Translations under genes and position numbers: made by a program
Shown here: positions 1 through 7,614 of the stretch, piece by piece
Numbering within the stretch: the first letter of the stretch is position 1
Layout of the letters: every line of letters begins with the position of its first letter
Notes under the pieces: generated by a model
What the model was told of the DNA's origin: nothing
Seen by the model: the letters and a program-made list of their open reading frames with translations, nothing else
Database searches by the model: none
NCBI GenBank assembly: GCA_021201815.1
Contig: JAJQEC010000129.1
Location: 1 to 41,666, forward strand
Source: Candidatus Azobacteroides sp.
Lineage (GTDB): Bacteria; Bacteroidota; Bacteroidia; Bacteroidales; WRGA01
Reading direction: 5' to 3'
Length of the DNA: 41,666 nt

Positions 1-105
1 TTTTAGCAAAACAAATTTGATTATTTACATAGTATCTTCTTCGAGGGGAGAGTGGAGGGGCTTCTCCCCTTCTAGTGCATACAAAAGATGAAATACCAGA
101 CAACT

Positions 106-149
106 CTTCCCTTCCCCGAAGGGAAGTACCTTTTGGCTTCGCCGAAAGG
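106..149. repeat. REP-like double hairpin
   Basis: Two adjacent perfect hairpins are visible. The first has a 9-bp stem (106-114 with 118-126) and loop CCC. The second has a 9-bp stem with one G-T pair (129-137 with 141-149) and loop TTC. They lie in the gene-free stretch 1-392, where I see no credible coding sequence. The paired-palindrome layout resembles dispersed intergenic repeats, but no second copy is present in this window, so the repeat status is inference. Confidence 0.45.
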
Positions 150-392
150 GGAAGGGTTAACCCACGATTTATACACCCGAATAGCAAGAATTCCACAAAT
201 AATAAAACAGAAGGGTTTCCCCACAGCCCATATACCCAACTAATAACATTTCTCCCAGTAAATTTCCTAAAGAATACCTTTTTTCTCAAAAATCCATAAA
301 AAAATATTACCCTCTAAACCCATTATTTACAGTCAAAAACCATGAATGGATACATTTTTGTGCAGTAAAAATTAAAAATAATTTACTTAAAA

Positions 393-424
393 TTTGGATT
401 TTGCAGTTTTGCATTGTATGTTTG
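393..424 (+). promoter_or_regulatory. Promoter of the HU-like gene
   Basis: TTTG at 393-396, then 20 bases, then TATGTTTG at 417-424. This fits the Bacteroidota sigma factor pattern (-33 TTTG, -7 TAnnTTTG). Transcription would begin near 430 and leave a leader of about 170 bases before the gene at 605. Confidence 0.6.
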
Positions 425-445
425 TAATGAAATTTTATGAAAGAT

Positions 446-565
446 CTTTCCCCGGCCTTTTAATAAAATGAAGAGATACAAAAAGAAATTTTTCTTTTTT
501 ATCTGTGGGACCTTACCTGCAAGGGAATGATTTTTTATAAATAAAACAGTAAAAGCCGGGGAAAG
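446..565 (+). promoter_or_regulatory. Structured 5' leader of the HU-like gene
   Basis: Bases 446-456 (CTTTCCCCGGC) pair with 555-565, and TTTT at 458-461 pairs with AAAA at 551-554, with C457 bulged. This gives a 15-bp long-range helix that closes a loop of about 90 bases. An A/T-rich hairpin lies inside that loop, near 479-500. The structure lies wholly between the predicted promoter and the start codon, so it may control expression or mRNA stability. I recognise no known riboswitch or leader family. Confidence 0.4.
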
Positions 566-604
566 CTTTTAGGAAAAAAAGTATTAATTTAAAAAGTAAA
601 CAAC

Positions 605-1033
605 ATGGGTTTAGCATATAGCGTGGTTGCCAAGCGCAATCCACAAAAACCGGACGAAGAATATAAATATTACGCCTGTTCACAAACAAAAGCGACAATA
701 AAGTTAAATAAATTAGCCGACGAAATTTCTGATGGCCGCACCCTCACAAGTGTAGAAATATACGGAGTAATAAGAGCCCTTATACGTGCCATTAAAGGAA
801 AACTAGCAGAAGGATACTGCATAGATCTCGAAGATCTCGGCAAATTACGGTACATTATTTCCAGCGAAGCTGCCATAAGCAAAGAAGCCTGTAATGCTCA
901 TTACATAAAAGACGTACGCTTAAAATTCACTCCTGCCCGCTACATAAAACCAAACGTAGCCGATATGGAGTTTGACAGGGTACTCCCAAGGCAAGTTCAG
1001 GAAGAAGCAGCCAGAAACTACAATGAAAACTGA
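605..1033 (+). CDS. HU-family (histone-like) DNA-binding protein, Bacteroidales type
   Basis: A 142-residue protein that resembles the Bacteroidales HU-related family (TIGR01201 type), which is longer than classical HU of about 90 residues. It starts MGLAYSVVAKRNPQKPDEEY, then has the HU-like helical region (TKATIKLNKLADEISDGRTLT, then VIRALIRAIKGKLAEG) and a LEDLGKLRYIISSE segment that matches the HU 'G-F-G-x-F' strand region. The C-terminal part is basic and ends in a short extension. Such proteins are expected to bind and bend DNA in the nucleoid or at specialised sites. The gene stands alone, has its own promoter and long structured leader, and ends in a strong terminator. Family assignment is confident; the specific role is not known. 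Confidence 0.85.
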   Translation: MGLAYSVVAKRNPQKPDEEYKYYACSQTKATIKLNKLADEISDGRTLTSVEIYGVIRALIRAIKGKLAEGYCIDLEDLGKLRYIISSEAAISKEACNAHYIKDVRLKFTPARYIKPNVADMEFDRVLPRQVQEEAARNYNEN

Positions 1034-1083
1034 TACGTTAATTATCAAAATTGATTGAAGGGCCCTGTTCCCCCAATTCACAC

Positions 1084-1121
1084 AAGCCGATAATATGGAT
1101 CCCATATTATCGGCTTTTTGT
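1084..1121 (+). terminator. Rho-independent terminator of the HU-like gene
   Basis: Perfect 15-bp stem (1084-1098 with 1102-1116), 3-base loop ATC, and T-tract at 1115-1119. It lies about 50 bases after the stop codon. Confidence 0.9.
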
Positions 1122-1142
1122 TTTGACCCGTTTTCCGCTCCA

Positions 1143-1266
1143 AAAAGCAGATCAACTTTAAAAAAAAGCAGATCTGCTTTTTTCAAAAGCTCATCAGCTT
1201 TGCACTAAAAGCGCATCCGCTTTTAAAAAAAGCAGATCAGAAATTAAAAAAAGCAGATGAGAAATT
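1143..1266. repeat. 21-base tandem array of AAAAGC-(N)-ATC units with hairpin units
   Basis: Six units begin at 1143, 1164, 1185, 1207, 1228 and 1249, a period of 21 bases with one 22-base step. The three central units are hairpins: AAAAGC-A-GATC-T-GCTTTT, AAAAGC-T-CATC-A-GCTTTG and AAAAGC-G-CATC-C-GCTTTT, in which the base pair next to the loop changes together on both sides. Bases 1162-1183 form a perfect 22-base palindrome. The outer units lack the right arm. Read on the plus strand the units encode a heptad such as KSRSTLK and KSRSAFF, but I see no start codon for it. Confidence 0.75.
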
Positions 1267-1792
1267 AAAAAAATCTATTTCTGGATAGAAAATAAAATGT
1301 TGATTAAAATTTTAATCAATTATTATTATTTTATTTATAATAATCCGTTTAATACCTTATTTAGTTGCCTATCAGAATTGATGTAATGCAATCATAAAAC
1401 CTTAAAAAACGTTATTTTCAAATTAATACCACATTCGGCCCCATACTCTCTGGCAAATTTCATAGTAATAACTTGATAATCTATTCACATACCTGATCTG
1501 TAGCATAAAAGATAATAAAGAATACATTAAACATATTGACAGTATAAATACAAATTATTATAAAAAATCTACGACGAGTCCATTTAAACATTGAAGGGAT
1601 GTAATAAGATTCGATGTACCAGCAGCAGAAAAAAGAAGGCAGTTTTTACACTCATTCTAAAAAGTGTTAGAAAATATGTATTATAAAATGTCTTATCCTG
1701 ATTTCATAAAAAATATTGGATAAATAAAGTCTATAAAAAAACCTAAAAGTTTCCTTCTCATCTCTATCCACCGGAGAACAGGAGGTTCCTAT
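1267..1792. other. AT-rich gene-free stretch
   Basis: No ORF here looks real on either strand. It is very AT-rich, with a few degenerate AAATT repeats at its left end that continue the 21-base array. I see no RNA gene. Confidence 0.5.
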
Positions 1793-1842
1793 TAGCCCTG
1801 TAGGGGCGACATATCACTAGCCGTGCGGCCTCAGCCCACGGT
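1793..1842. repeat. GC-rich REP-like palindromic element
   Basis: A GC-rich block inside AT-rich DNA. It contains CCCTGTAGGGG (a short hairpin) followed by a second imperfect hairpin, CCGTG with CACGG. The layout resembles dispersed palindromic intergenic repeats. Only one copy is in this window, so this is a guess from structure and composition. Confidence 0.35.
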
Positions 1843-1852
1843 CATTGAATAA

Positions 1853-1925
1853 TGGCAATTGAATAACAGTCATTCAACAATGGCAATTCAACACATGGCA
1901 ATTACAAACAACGACAATTAAACAC
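1853..1925. repeat. Short tandem repeat of ATGGCAATT units
   Basis: GGCAATT occurs at 1854, 1882 and 1897, with a GACAATT variant at 1913. The spacings are 28, 15 and 16 bases, so the period is about 15 with one degenerate unit near 1867. It is non-coding and sits between the GC-rich element and bcp. Near 1985-1993 there is GACCTTTGT, a one-mismatch match to a -7 box that could serve bcp. Confidence 0.45.
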
Positions 1926-2027
1926 CCCCATCTTCTCTATTTTTTTCCCTCCATACACCTTATATTTCCACAACTTTTCCGACCTTTGTAGAAATATGTC
2001 GTTTCATTAAAATTAAAAAAGAATCTT

Positions 2028-2480
2028 ATGGCATTGCAAGTAGGCGATAAAGCACCTGAAATACTCGGAATCAACCAGGACGGGAAAGAAATAAAACTGA
2101 GCGATTACAAAGGGAAAAAAATTGTATTGTACTTCTATCCCAAAGACAGCACCTCCGGTTGCACCGCGCAGGCATGCAGTTTACGCGACGAATACTTTGA
2201 ATTAAGAAAAGCCGGATATGAAATCATCGGAGTAAGTGTAGATAATGAAAAATCCCATCAGAAGTTCATTGAAAAAAACAATCTCCCTTTTGACCTTATT
2301 GCAGATACGGAAAAGGTTCTCGTAGAACACTTTGGCGTCTGGGGAGAAAAAAGCATGTATGGCCGCAAATACATGGGTACCTTCCGGACTACCTTTATCA
2401 TCGATGAAAACGGAATTATCGAACGAATTATCTCCCCTAAAGAAATAAAAACAAAAGAACACGGAAAACAAATAAGGTAG
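2028..2480 (+). CDS. bcp: Thiol peroxidase (peroxiredoxin, Bcp/PrxQ family)
   Basis: A 150-residue cytoplasmic peroxiredoxin that reduces hydrogen peroxide and organic peroxides with electrons from thioredoxin. The AhpC/TSA fold spans nearly the whole protein. The motif YFYPKDSTSGCTAQAC holds the peroxidatic Cys45 and, five residues on, the resolving Cys50, the spacing typical of PrxQ/Bcp. Later conserved segments are IIGVSVDNEKSHQKF and a GTFRTTFIID strand. Length is normal for the family. It reads the same way as aroK about 95 bases downstream, across a purine/pyrimidine-biased spacer. No terminator is evident, so the two may be co-transcribed. Confidence 0.95.
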   Translation: MALQVGDKAPEILGINQDGKEIKLSDYKGKKIVLYFYPKDSTSGCTAQACSLRDEYFELRKAGYEIIGVSVDNEKSHQKFIEKNNLPFDLIADTEKVLVEHFGVWGEKSMYGRKYMGTFRTTFIIDENGIIERIISPKEIKTKEHGKQIR

Positions 2481-2575
2481 AAAGCGGAAAGTAAAAAGTA
2501 AAAGGTAAAAAGTGAAATTTACTTCCTCTTATACCTTTTCCCTTTTATCTTTTCCCTTTTTCCTTTTCCTTTATT

Positions 2576-3112
2576 ATGAAAAAGTATTTCTTAATAGGCT
2601 ATATGGGTGCCGGTAAAACCACTATCGGAAAGAAACTGGCAGAAGAGCTGGGACTATCTTTTATAGACCTCGACTGGTACATTGAACAGCGGTACCATAA
2701 AACAATAGCCGAATTATTCTCCGAATTAGGGGAAGCCGGCTTCCGGAAAGTAGAACAAAAAATGCTGCAGGAAGTTGCAGATTTTGATGATGTCGTGATT
2801 TCCACCGGAGGGGGTGCGCCCTGTTACGAAGACAATATGGTCTTTATGAACGGAAAAGGCACCACCATTTATTTACAACTGACCCCCGGACAATTGTTCG
2901 AACGACTCAAAAATGCACGTCACACCCGCCCGTTACTTCGTGACAAAACCGACCAGGAACTGCTGGAGTATATTGCAGAAATGCTTGAAAAAAGAAATAA
3001 GCATTATAAACAGGCAACACTGATCTTTGAACATGAAAATCTGGAAACAACAAAAGATATACAAGACACGACCCATTTGTTGCTGAAACACCTTAAATAT
3101 AATAAGTTATAG
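2576..3112 (+). CDS. aroK: Shikimate kinase
   Basis: A 178-residue kinase that phosphorylates shikimate at the 3-hydroxyl with ATP, in the shikimate route to chorismate and the aromatic amino acids. The P-loop GYMGAGKTT is at residues 8-16. FIDLDWYIE carries the Asp31/Asp33 pair for Mg2+ and shikimate binding. FRKVE provides Arg57, STGGGA (77-81) is the glycine-rich shikimate-binding loop, and RHTRPLL (115-121) is the lid and adenine-region arginine segment. Length is usual. The start follows a pyrimidine-rich spacer with no strong ribosome binding site, which is normal in this phylum. Confidence 0.95.
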   Translation: MKKYFLIGYMGAGKTTIGKKLAEELGLSFIDLDWYIEQRYHKTIAELFSELGEAGFRKVEQKMLQEVADFDDVVISTGGGAPCYEDNMVFMNGKGTTIYLQLTPGQLFERLKNARHTRPLLRDKTDQELLEYIAEMLEKRNKHYKQATLIFEHENLETTKDIQDTTHLLLKHLKYNKL

Positions 3113-3197
3113 TAAGTATAAAATAAAAGTAAAAGATAAAAGGGATAACCGGCACAGGTAAGAAGGGTTCTTTTTTCTTTTTTAATCTCTGTTTGAC

Positions 3198-4411
3198 ATG
3201 AAAACTTCTTTTTTTCACATTTATCAGGAGACCTATTTTCCCAAAGAAAGTCCGGAAAAGGTAAAAGAATCAGAACGGAATCTGACAATAGGTCTTCCCA
3301 AAGAAGATCAGGAAACAGAAAAAAGACTGGTGCTCACCCCTGAAGCAGTCGCACACCTGGTAAAAAACGGATACCGGGTAATCATTCAGTCAGGAGCAGG
3401 CTTAGGAATCAATTACGGAGATATCCATTACACGGAAGCAGGCGCAGAAATTTCTGACAACCGGAGCGAAATCTTTCAGGCAGATATCGTACTCATGATT
3501 TCCCAGCCCACAGAAGAAGATATTGAAAGCGCAAAGCCCCGGACGACTATTTTTTCTACCCTGCAATTAAGTCCTTCCTACAAGAAGACCATCGAGCAGA
3601 TGCTCTCTAAAAAAATAAACGCAGTCGGATATGAACTCATCAGCGATTACCGGGGAGGTTTTCCTTTTGTAAATACCATCAGTGAAATCGAAGGCATGTG
3701 TACCATCATGCTGGCTTCGGAATTATTGAGCAATCAGTACGGAGGAAAAGGAATCCTGCTGGGAGGTATTCCCGGTATTTCCCCTGTGGAAGTGGTAGTG
3801 CTGGGAGCAGGAGTGGCAGGAGGCACAGCCGCAAGAGCCGCCCGCGCATTAGGAGCCACAGTAAAAATATTCGATCACGATATCAATCGCTTAAGAGACA
3901 TTCAGCAACATAGCGGACAACCTGTTTTTACCTCCAACTTTCACGAAAACGTATTGAAGAATGCCTTTAAATCGGCCGATGTAGTAATTGGTAGCATGCA
4001 GTATTACCACGATCTCAACCGGATTTGCCTCTCGGAAGACTATGTCACCCTCATGAAAAAAGGCGCCATCATTATTGATATAAGTGTAGGGCAGGGCAGA
4101 GGCTGCTTCGAAACCTCCGTCCTGAAAAAGATGCCAGAAAAGCGATCTATGAAAAACATGGCGTGCTCCATTACTGCACCTCCAATATCAGTTCACGCGT
4201 AGCCCGTACCGCCTCCATGGCAATCAGCAATATCCTTCTTCCCCTTTTACTCAATGTCGAAAACTACAAATACCTGAACAATATGATTAAGACCGATCCC
4301 GGTTTTCGCTCCGGCATCTATTTATATAAAGGAAATGTCGTAAACCCTTATTTCAGCAGTTTCTTTCATTTGCCCTTGAAAAATATCGAATTGTATCTTG
4401 GAGGATATTAA
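3198..4411 (+). pseudogene. ald: Alanine dehydrogenase, broken by a frameshift
   Basis: The protein would convert L-alanine to pyruvate with NAD+. The first part (3198-4202) has the N-terminal AlaDH/PNT segment (LTIGLPKEDQETEKRLVLTP) and a Rossmann motif VVVLGAGVAGGTAARAARAL, and reaches GCFETS near 4116. It then leaves frame and stops at 4202. The true C-terminal part continues in the next frame (RPEKDARKAIYEKHGVLHYC, then NISSRVARTASMAISN) to 4411. Adding one C in the C-tract near 4116-4118 joins both into one frame of about 404 residues, normal for the family. This is a single-base deletion, a sequencing error, or less likely a programmed frameshift. A partial copy of the 3' end lies at 7268-7350. 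Confidence 0.85.
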
Positions 4412-4530
4412 ATTATTTTTCAGGTAATAAGCAGGCCGGTTTCATAACAAAAAAGCAACGTATCCCATTTATATACTATACCGAAGGCGATCTCCATGCC
4501 ATCCGGGAAAACATGCAGTTACTCCCGTAA
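4408..4530 (+). pseudogene. Possible orphan C-terminal coding fragment
   Basis: Directly after the alanine dehydrogenase stop, a frame ending at 4528-4530 reads NKQAGFITKKQ, RIPFIYYTEGDLHAIREN and MQLLP. It has no plausible start and protein-like composition. I do not recognise the family. It may be the tail of a gene otherwise lost, or chance. The rest of 4531-4865 is AT-rich without a gene that I can see. Confidence 0.3.
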
Positions 4531-4865
4531 AAAGAGAAATAGTCTCTTTAAAAAACATACTCATTTTATATATTACTTATACATCCTCCTATTAAATATA
4601 GAAAGTTTCGTGCCCGGGGGCACCATGCTTTTTATTAATACTTAAAGAGACCCAGTATTCTCGGAGAGTTTCGAATTAATGACTAAGAGAATTCGCAAGG
4701 CTATATCCGTTATAATAAAGAGAAATAACAATTAATTTTAAAGTAAGAATTGGGTAAGTATTTTGTGAATTATATATATTAATGGGATATAATTATAAAC
4801 ATATATTTGTCTTCTTTAAAACCGGTTTTAAATTAATCTTTTTATTAACAAAAAAATTAGCTATT

Positions 4866-5777
4866 ATGAAAATAATGAAAATTGTATTATTAACTGTTCT
4901 CTCAGGGCTTTTTTCTCTATCTGTTTATTCACAGGCTACTTTAGGAGCCAATACGTTCACCGGGGTACAAACTTATAAAGAAAGCCTTCGCCTGGATGCC
5001 GGGAAAAGTTTGAACCTGGGTTATATAACTTCCGGAGATGTGAGATTAAAGATTACACCTAATGCTAGCTATGGAACTTATTTTGACTATTCATATGGAA
5101 TGTATTTTCGCGATGCTAATATGAATGCCGTATTAACTTTTACAGATGAAGGATATATCGGAATAGGAACCAATAATCCGAAATCTGAACTCCATTTAAA
5201 TGGAGATTTTACAATAAGAGTGGGAGATATGTTTACTGCTCATTCAACGGATAGATTTACTTATGACGGAAAAACCCTTCCAACTTATGGATTTTCGTAT
5301 GATTATGATACAAAATTAGGTAGTTCTGCTCCTATATTATATTCCTCTGCTAGAGGAGGAATGAGGTTTTTTACAGGAGGAAATAATAGTTTAACAATTC
5401 TGAATAATGGAAATGTCGGGATTGGAACTATCATCAATCCTACGAATAAACTGGAAGTAAACGGAACGATACGTGCAAAAGAAATCAGGGTAGAATCTAC
5501 TGGATGGTCTGATTTCGTGTTTGATCCTTCTTACGAATTACCGTCTCTGAAAGACGTGAAACTCCATATCACACAAAACCGTCATCTTCCCGGTATACCT
5601 TCTGAAAATGAAGTACTGGAAAACGGCATTAATGTGAGTGATATTGCTTCTAAATTACTCCAGAAGGTAGAAGAACTCACTTTATACGTTATTCAACAGA
5701 ATGAGCAACTGGAAGAGCAAAAAGCTATAAATGTAAAGCTAATGAATAAAATTGAAGCATTGGAAAATATAAAATAA
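4866..5777 (+). CDS. Exported fiber-like protein with GIGT-type repeats and C-terminal coiled coil
   Basis: The start at 4866 (MKIMKIVLLTVLSGLF) is chosen because a signal peptide ending SVYSQA follows at once; the frame stays open 28 codons upstream. The mature protein is rich in Gly, Asn and Thr. It has beta-repeat motifs common in Bacteroidota 'tail fiber domain' proteins: GYIGIGTNNPKSELHLNG and NVGIGTIINPTNKLEVNG, then TIRAKEIRVESTGWSDFVF and YELPSLKDVKLHI. A C-terminal helix (about the last 45 residues, QQNEQLEEQKAINVKLMNKI) looks like a trimerising coiled coil. The following T9SS-sorted gene starts 6 bases after the stop, so they form one unit. A role as a trimeric surface fiber or stalk is inference. 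Confidence 0.75.
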   Translation: MKIMKIVLLTVLSGLFSLSVYSQATLGANTFTGVQTYKESLRLDAGKSLNLGYITSGDVRLKITPNASYGTYFDYSYGMYFRDANMNAVLTFTDEGYIGIGTNNPKSELHLNGDFTIRVGDMFTAHSTDRFTYDGKTLPTYGFSYDYDTKLGSSAPILYSSARGGMRFFTGGNNSLTILNNGNVGIGTIINPTNKLEVNGTIRAKEIRVESTGWSDFVFDPSYELPSLKDVKLHITQNRHLPGIPSENEVLENGINVSDIASKLLQKVEELTLYVIQQNEQLEEQKAINVKLMNKIEALENIK

Positions 5778-5783
5778 GATAGG

Positions 5784-7046
5784 ATGAAAAAAATAATATA
5801 TCTATTTTCCCTTCTGTCTGTCCTTTCTGCTTCGGCGGCAAATCCTCCATTTAGCCAGACAGATATTAATAATTTAATCCAACAGCAAAAAACGATCTTC
5901 GGGTCGCAGGTATTCAGTGCTACTACGATGAAAGGGGTATTGATGCATGCTAATACTACCCAGCTTTATAGCGAACTTTATTTGCCATATGAATATACTT
6001 TCGGACAGGCTTTTGGTCCTCATTCGGTTTCCCAGTCCACGCAACTTATGAAGGATGCATACAATTCCAACAATGTATTTATCCAAGAGATTACTCTTAA
6101 TAGTGGAGAATCACTCTCCTATATAATGCCTAAATATAATGCCGGTGCTATAAAAGCCAGCATTATCTGGGATAATCCGGGAGGGGATATTGAGTTTGGA
6201 AGTGCGGCAGACCGGAACATTAAGTTGCAGGATGATATTGATTTAAGAATATATAAAAGACTTCCGGAAGAGCCATATCAACCTTACTATTTTACTAATC
6301 GGTACTTAAGTGTGGATGTCACCCAACAGGATAATAGTGTAGATAACTTCGAACAGGTCTTTGTAGAAGGTGAATTTCCGTTGGGGGTTACAGTACAGGA
6401 TGCGATATATAGAAGTTGGGGAACAGCTATTGTGGAAATATCTCATAAAGGGACATTGGCAAACGGAAGTAAAACAGTCTCTGTAGTTGTTACAGGATTA
6501 GAAATATACGAAGATAATATTATGAATTTAAATGTTCGTAATGGGGAATATTTTGCACGTAATAACATAACTTCTTCTTATTCTCATTCCGACGATGCAA
6601 TATTAGTAGCTGGAAATGCCATAATATTAAACCCTGGGTTTAGTGTTACCTCTTCTGTGGATAGTAGATTCATTGCTCAGGCCAATCCCCTTCTTAAACG
6701 AAAATTTCCTTTTTCCGCCAATAGTATACGAAGTGCAGGGCCGCCAGAGGAAGAGGGAACTACCGGTATCAATGGAATTTCGCTTTCTGAGGTATCTTTG
6801 TCTCAGAATACCCCGAATCCTTTCCGGAAAGTAACCGTAATTGGATATAGTATTCCTCAGGAAATCGGTACGGCTCTTATTTCTGTTTGTGACCTCCAGG
6901 GAAGAACGGTAAAAACAATTCCAATTGAAGAAAACGGACAGGGAGAAGTGTATATAGATGCTTCTGATTTAAAATCCGGTATTTATCTTTATTCATTAAT
7001 TATTGACGGAGTGAAAGTAGAAACTAGAAGGATGTGTATAAAATAG
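5784..7046 (+). CDS. Secreted protein with T9SS type A C-terminal sorting domain
   Basis: A 420-residue protein with a signal peptide (MKKIIYLFSLLSVLSASAA). The N-terminal two thirds match no enzyme family that I recognise. Around residues 270-305 the segment DDAILVAGNAIILNPGFSV resembles the 'GF-x-V' element often placed before T9SS signals. The C-terminal 80 residues are a typical T9SS type A sorting domain: LSQNTPNPF, then VIGYSIP, VCDLQGRTVKTI, DLKSGIYLYSLIIDG and a short basic end. Such proteins cross the outer membrane by type IX secretion and are often anchored at the surface. The partner gene 6 bases upstream suggests that the two work together outside the cell. Confidence 0.85.
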   Translation: MKKIIYLFSLLSVLSASAANPPFSQTDINNLIQQQKTIFGSQVFSATTMKGVLMHANTTQLYSELYLPYEYTFGQAFGPHSVSQSTQLMKDAYNSNNVFIQEITLNSGESLSYIMPKYNAGAIKASIIWDNPGGDIEFGSAADRNIKLQDDIDLRIYKRLPEEPYQPYYFTNRYLSVDVTQQDNSVDNFEQVFVEGEFPLGVTVQDAIYRSWGTAIVEISHKGTLANGSKTVSVVVTGLEIYEDNIMNLNVRNGEYFARNNITSSYSHSDDAILVAGNAIILNPGFSVTSSVDSRFIAQANPLLKRKFPFSANSIRSAGPPEEEGTTGINGISLSEVSLSQNTPNPFRKVTVIGYSIPQEIGTALISVCDLQGRTVKTIPIEENGQGEVYIDASDLKSGIYLYSLIIDGVKVETRRMCIK

Positions 7047-7152
7047 CTACTATAAATAGATAAATTAATATTCAAATTAAATTTTTATTATCCATAGTAT
7101 TTATTTTATCTTCTCTCATTTCCGGATACATCCAATAGGAATAATTCCTCTG

Positions 7153-7186
7153 AGTCTTGGTTATCAGAAAATAGCCAAGACTTTTT
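7153..7186 (+). terminator. Rho-independent terminator after the T9SS-sorted gene
   Basis: Stem AGTCTTGGTTAT (7153-7164) pairs with 7171-7182 (12 bp, one G-T pair), loop CAGAAA, followed by a T-tract. Confidence 0.85.
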
Positions 7187-7267
7187 ATTTTCTGATTTTT
7201 CCGTTCTTTTTTATAAAATTGAAAATAATTTATGAGATAAAAATAGATCAGAAATAACTTTTCTCTT

Positions 7268-7350
7268 ATATATAAAGGAAATGTCGTAAACCCTATTTCA
7301 GCAGTTTCTTTAATTTGCCGTTGAAAAATATAGATTTATATTTGGGAGGG
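7268..7350 (+). pseudogene. Relic copy of the alanine dehydrogenase 3' end
   Basis: This stretch repeats about 83 bases of 4321-4405 with scattered substitutions and a one-base gap (ATAAAGGAAATGTCGTAAAC is shared exactly). In 4321-4405 it encodes YKGNVVNPYFSSFFHLPLKN of alanine dehydrogenase; here the frame is broken. Both copies are followed by AT-rich DNA with TTTTTCAG. The two copies are direct repeats that bracket the fiber/T9SS gene pair. The rest of 7351-7605 shows no gene that I can support. Confidence 0.75.
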
Positions 7351-7614
7351 TTTGGATTTCTTTTAAATATATATTTTTCAGATGCTTTTTTCTATGATGA
7401 GGAATAAAGAGTTATATGCCTGTTTATATCATAGCCCTTTTTTCTACAACAAGTATGGTAAGATTGTTCCCGGTGTGGAGTGTCTGTTTTTAATGGGGTG
7501 AAAATACGTCTGTTGCATCTTTTGAAAGTGAACCTGTACGAATAATAAGGAAAAAAAGCATGGAATTTTAGGTTTTAATTGTAATATTGTGCCATATTAT
7601 AAAACATGTACCCT

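Noticed and set aside
75..299. Plus-strand ORF of 74 codons over the double hairpin
   Set aside because: It runs through inverted repeats, has low-complexity composition and no family features; not supported as a gene.
920..1186. Minus-strand ORF starting in the 21-base array (MKKADLLFFKVDLLF)
   Set aside because: It runs through a strong terminator and then antisense to the HU-like gene; it is better explained by the repeat array.
2481..2575. Purine-rich then pyrimidine-rich spacer before aroK as a triplex or terminator element
   Set aside because: It is low-complexity A/G then T/C sequence without a clear stem and T-run; no function can be supported.
4163..4411. Separate small gene starting at GTG 4163
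   Set aside because: It is the C-terminal part of alanine dehydrogenase in a shifted frame, not an independent gene.
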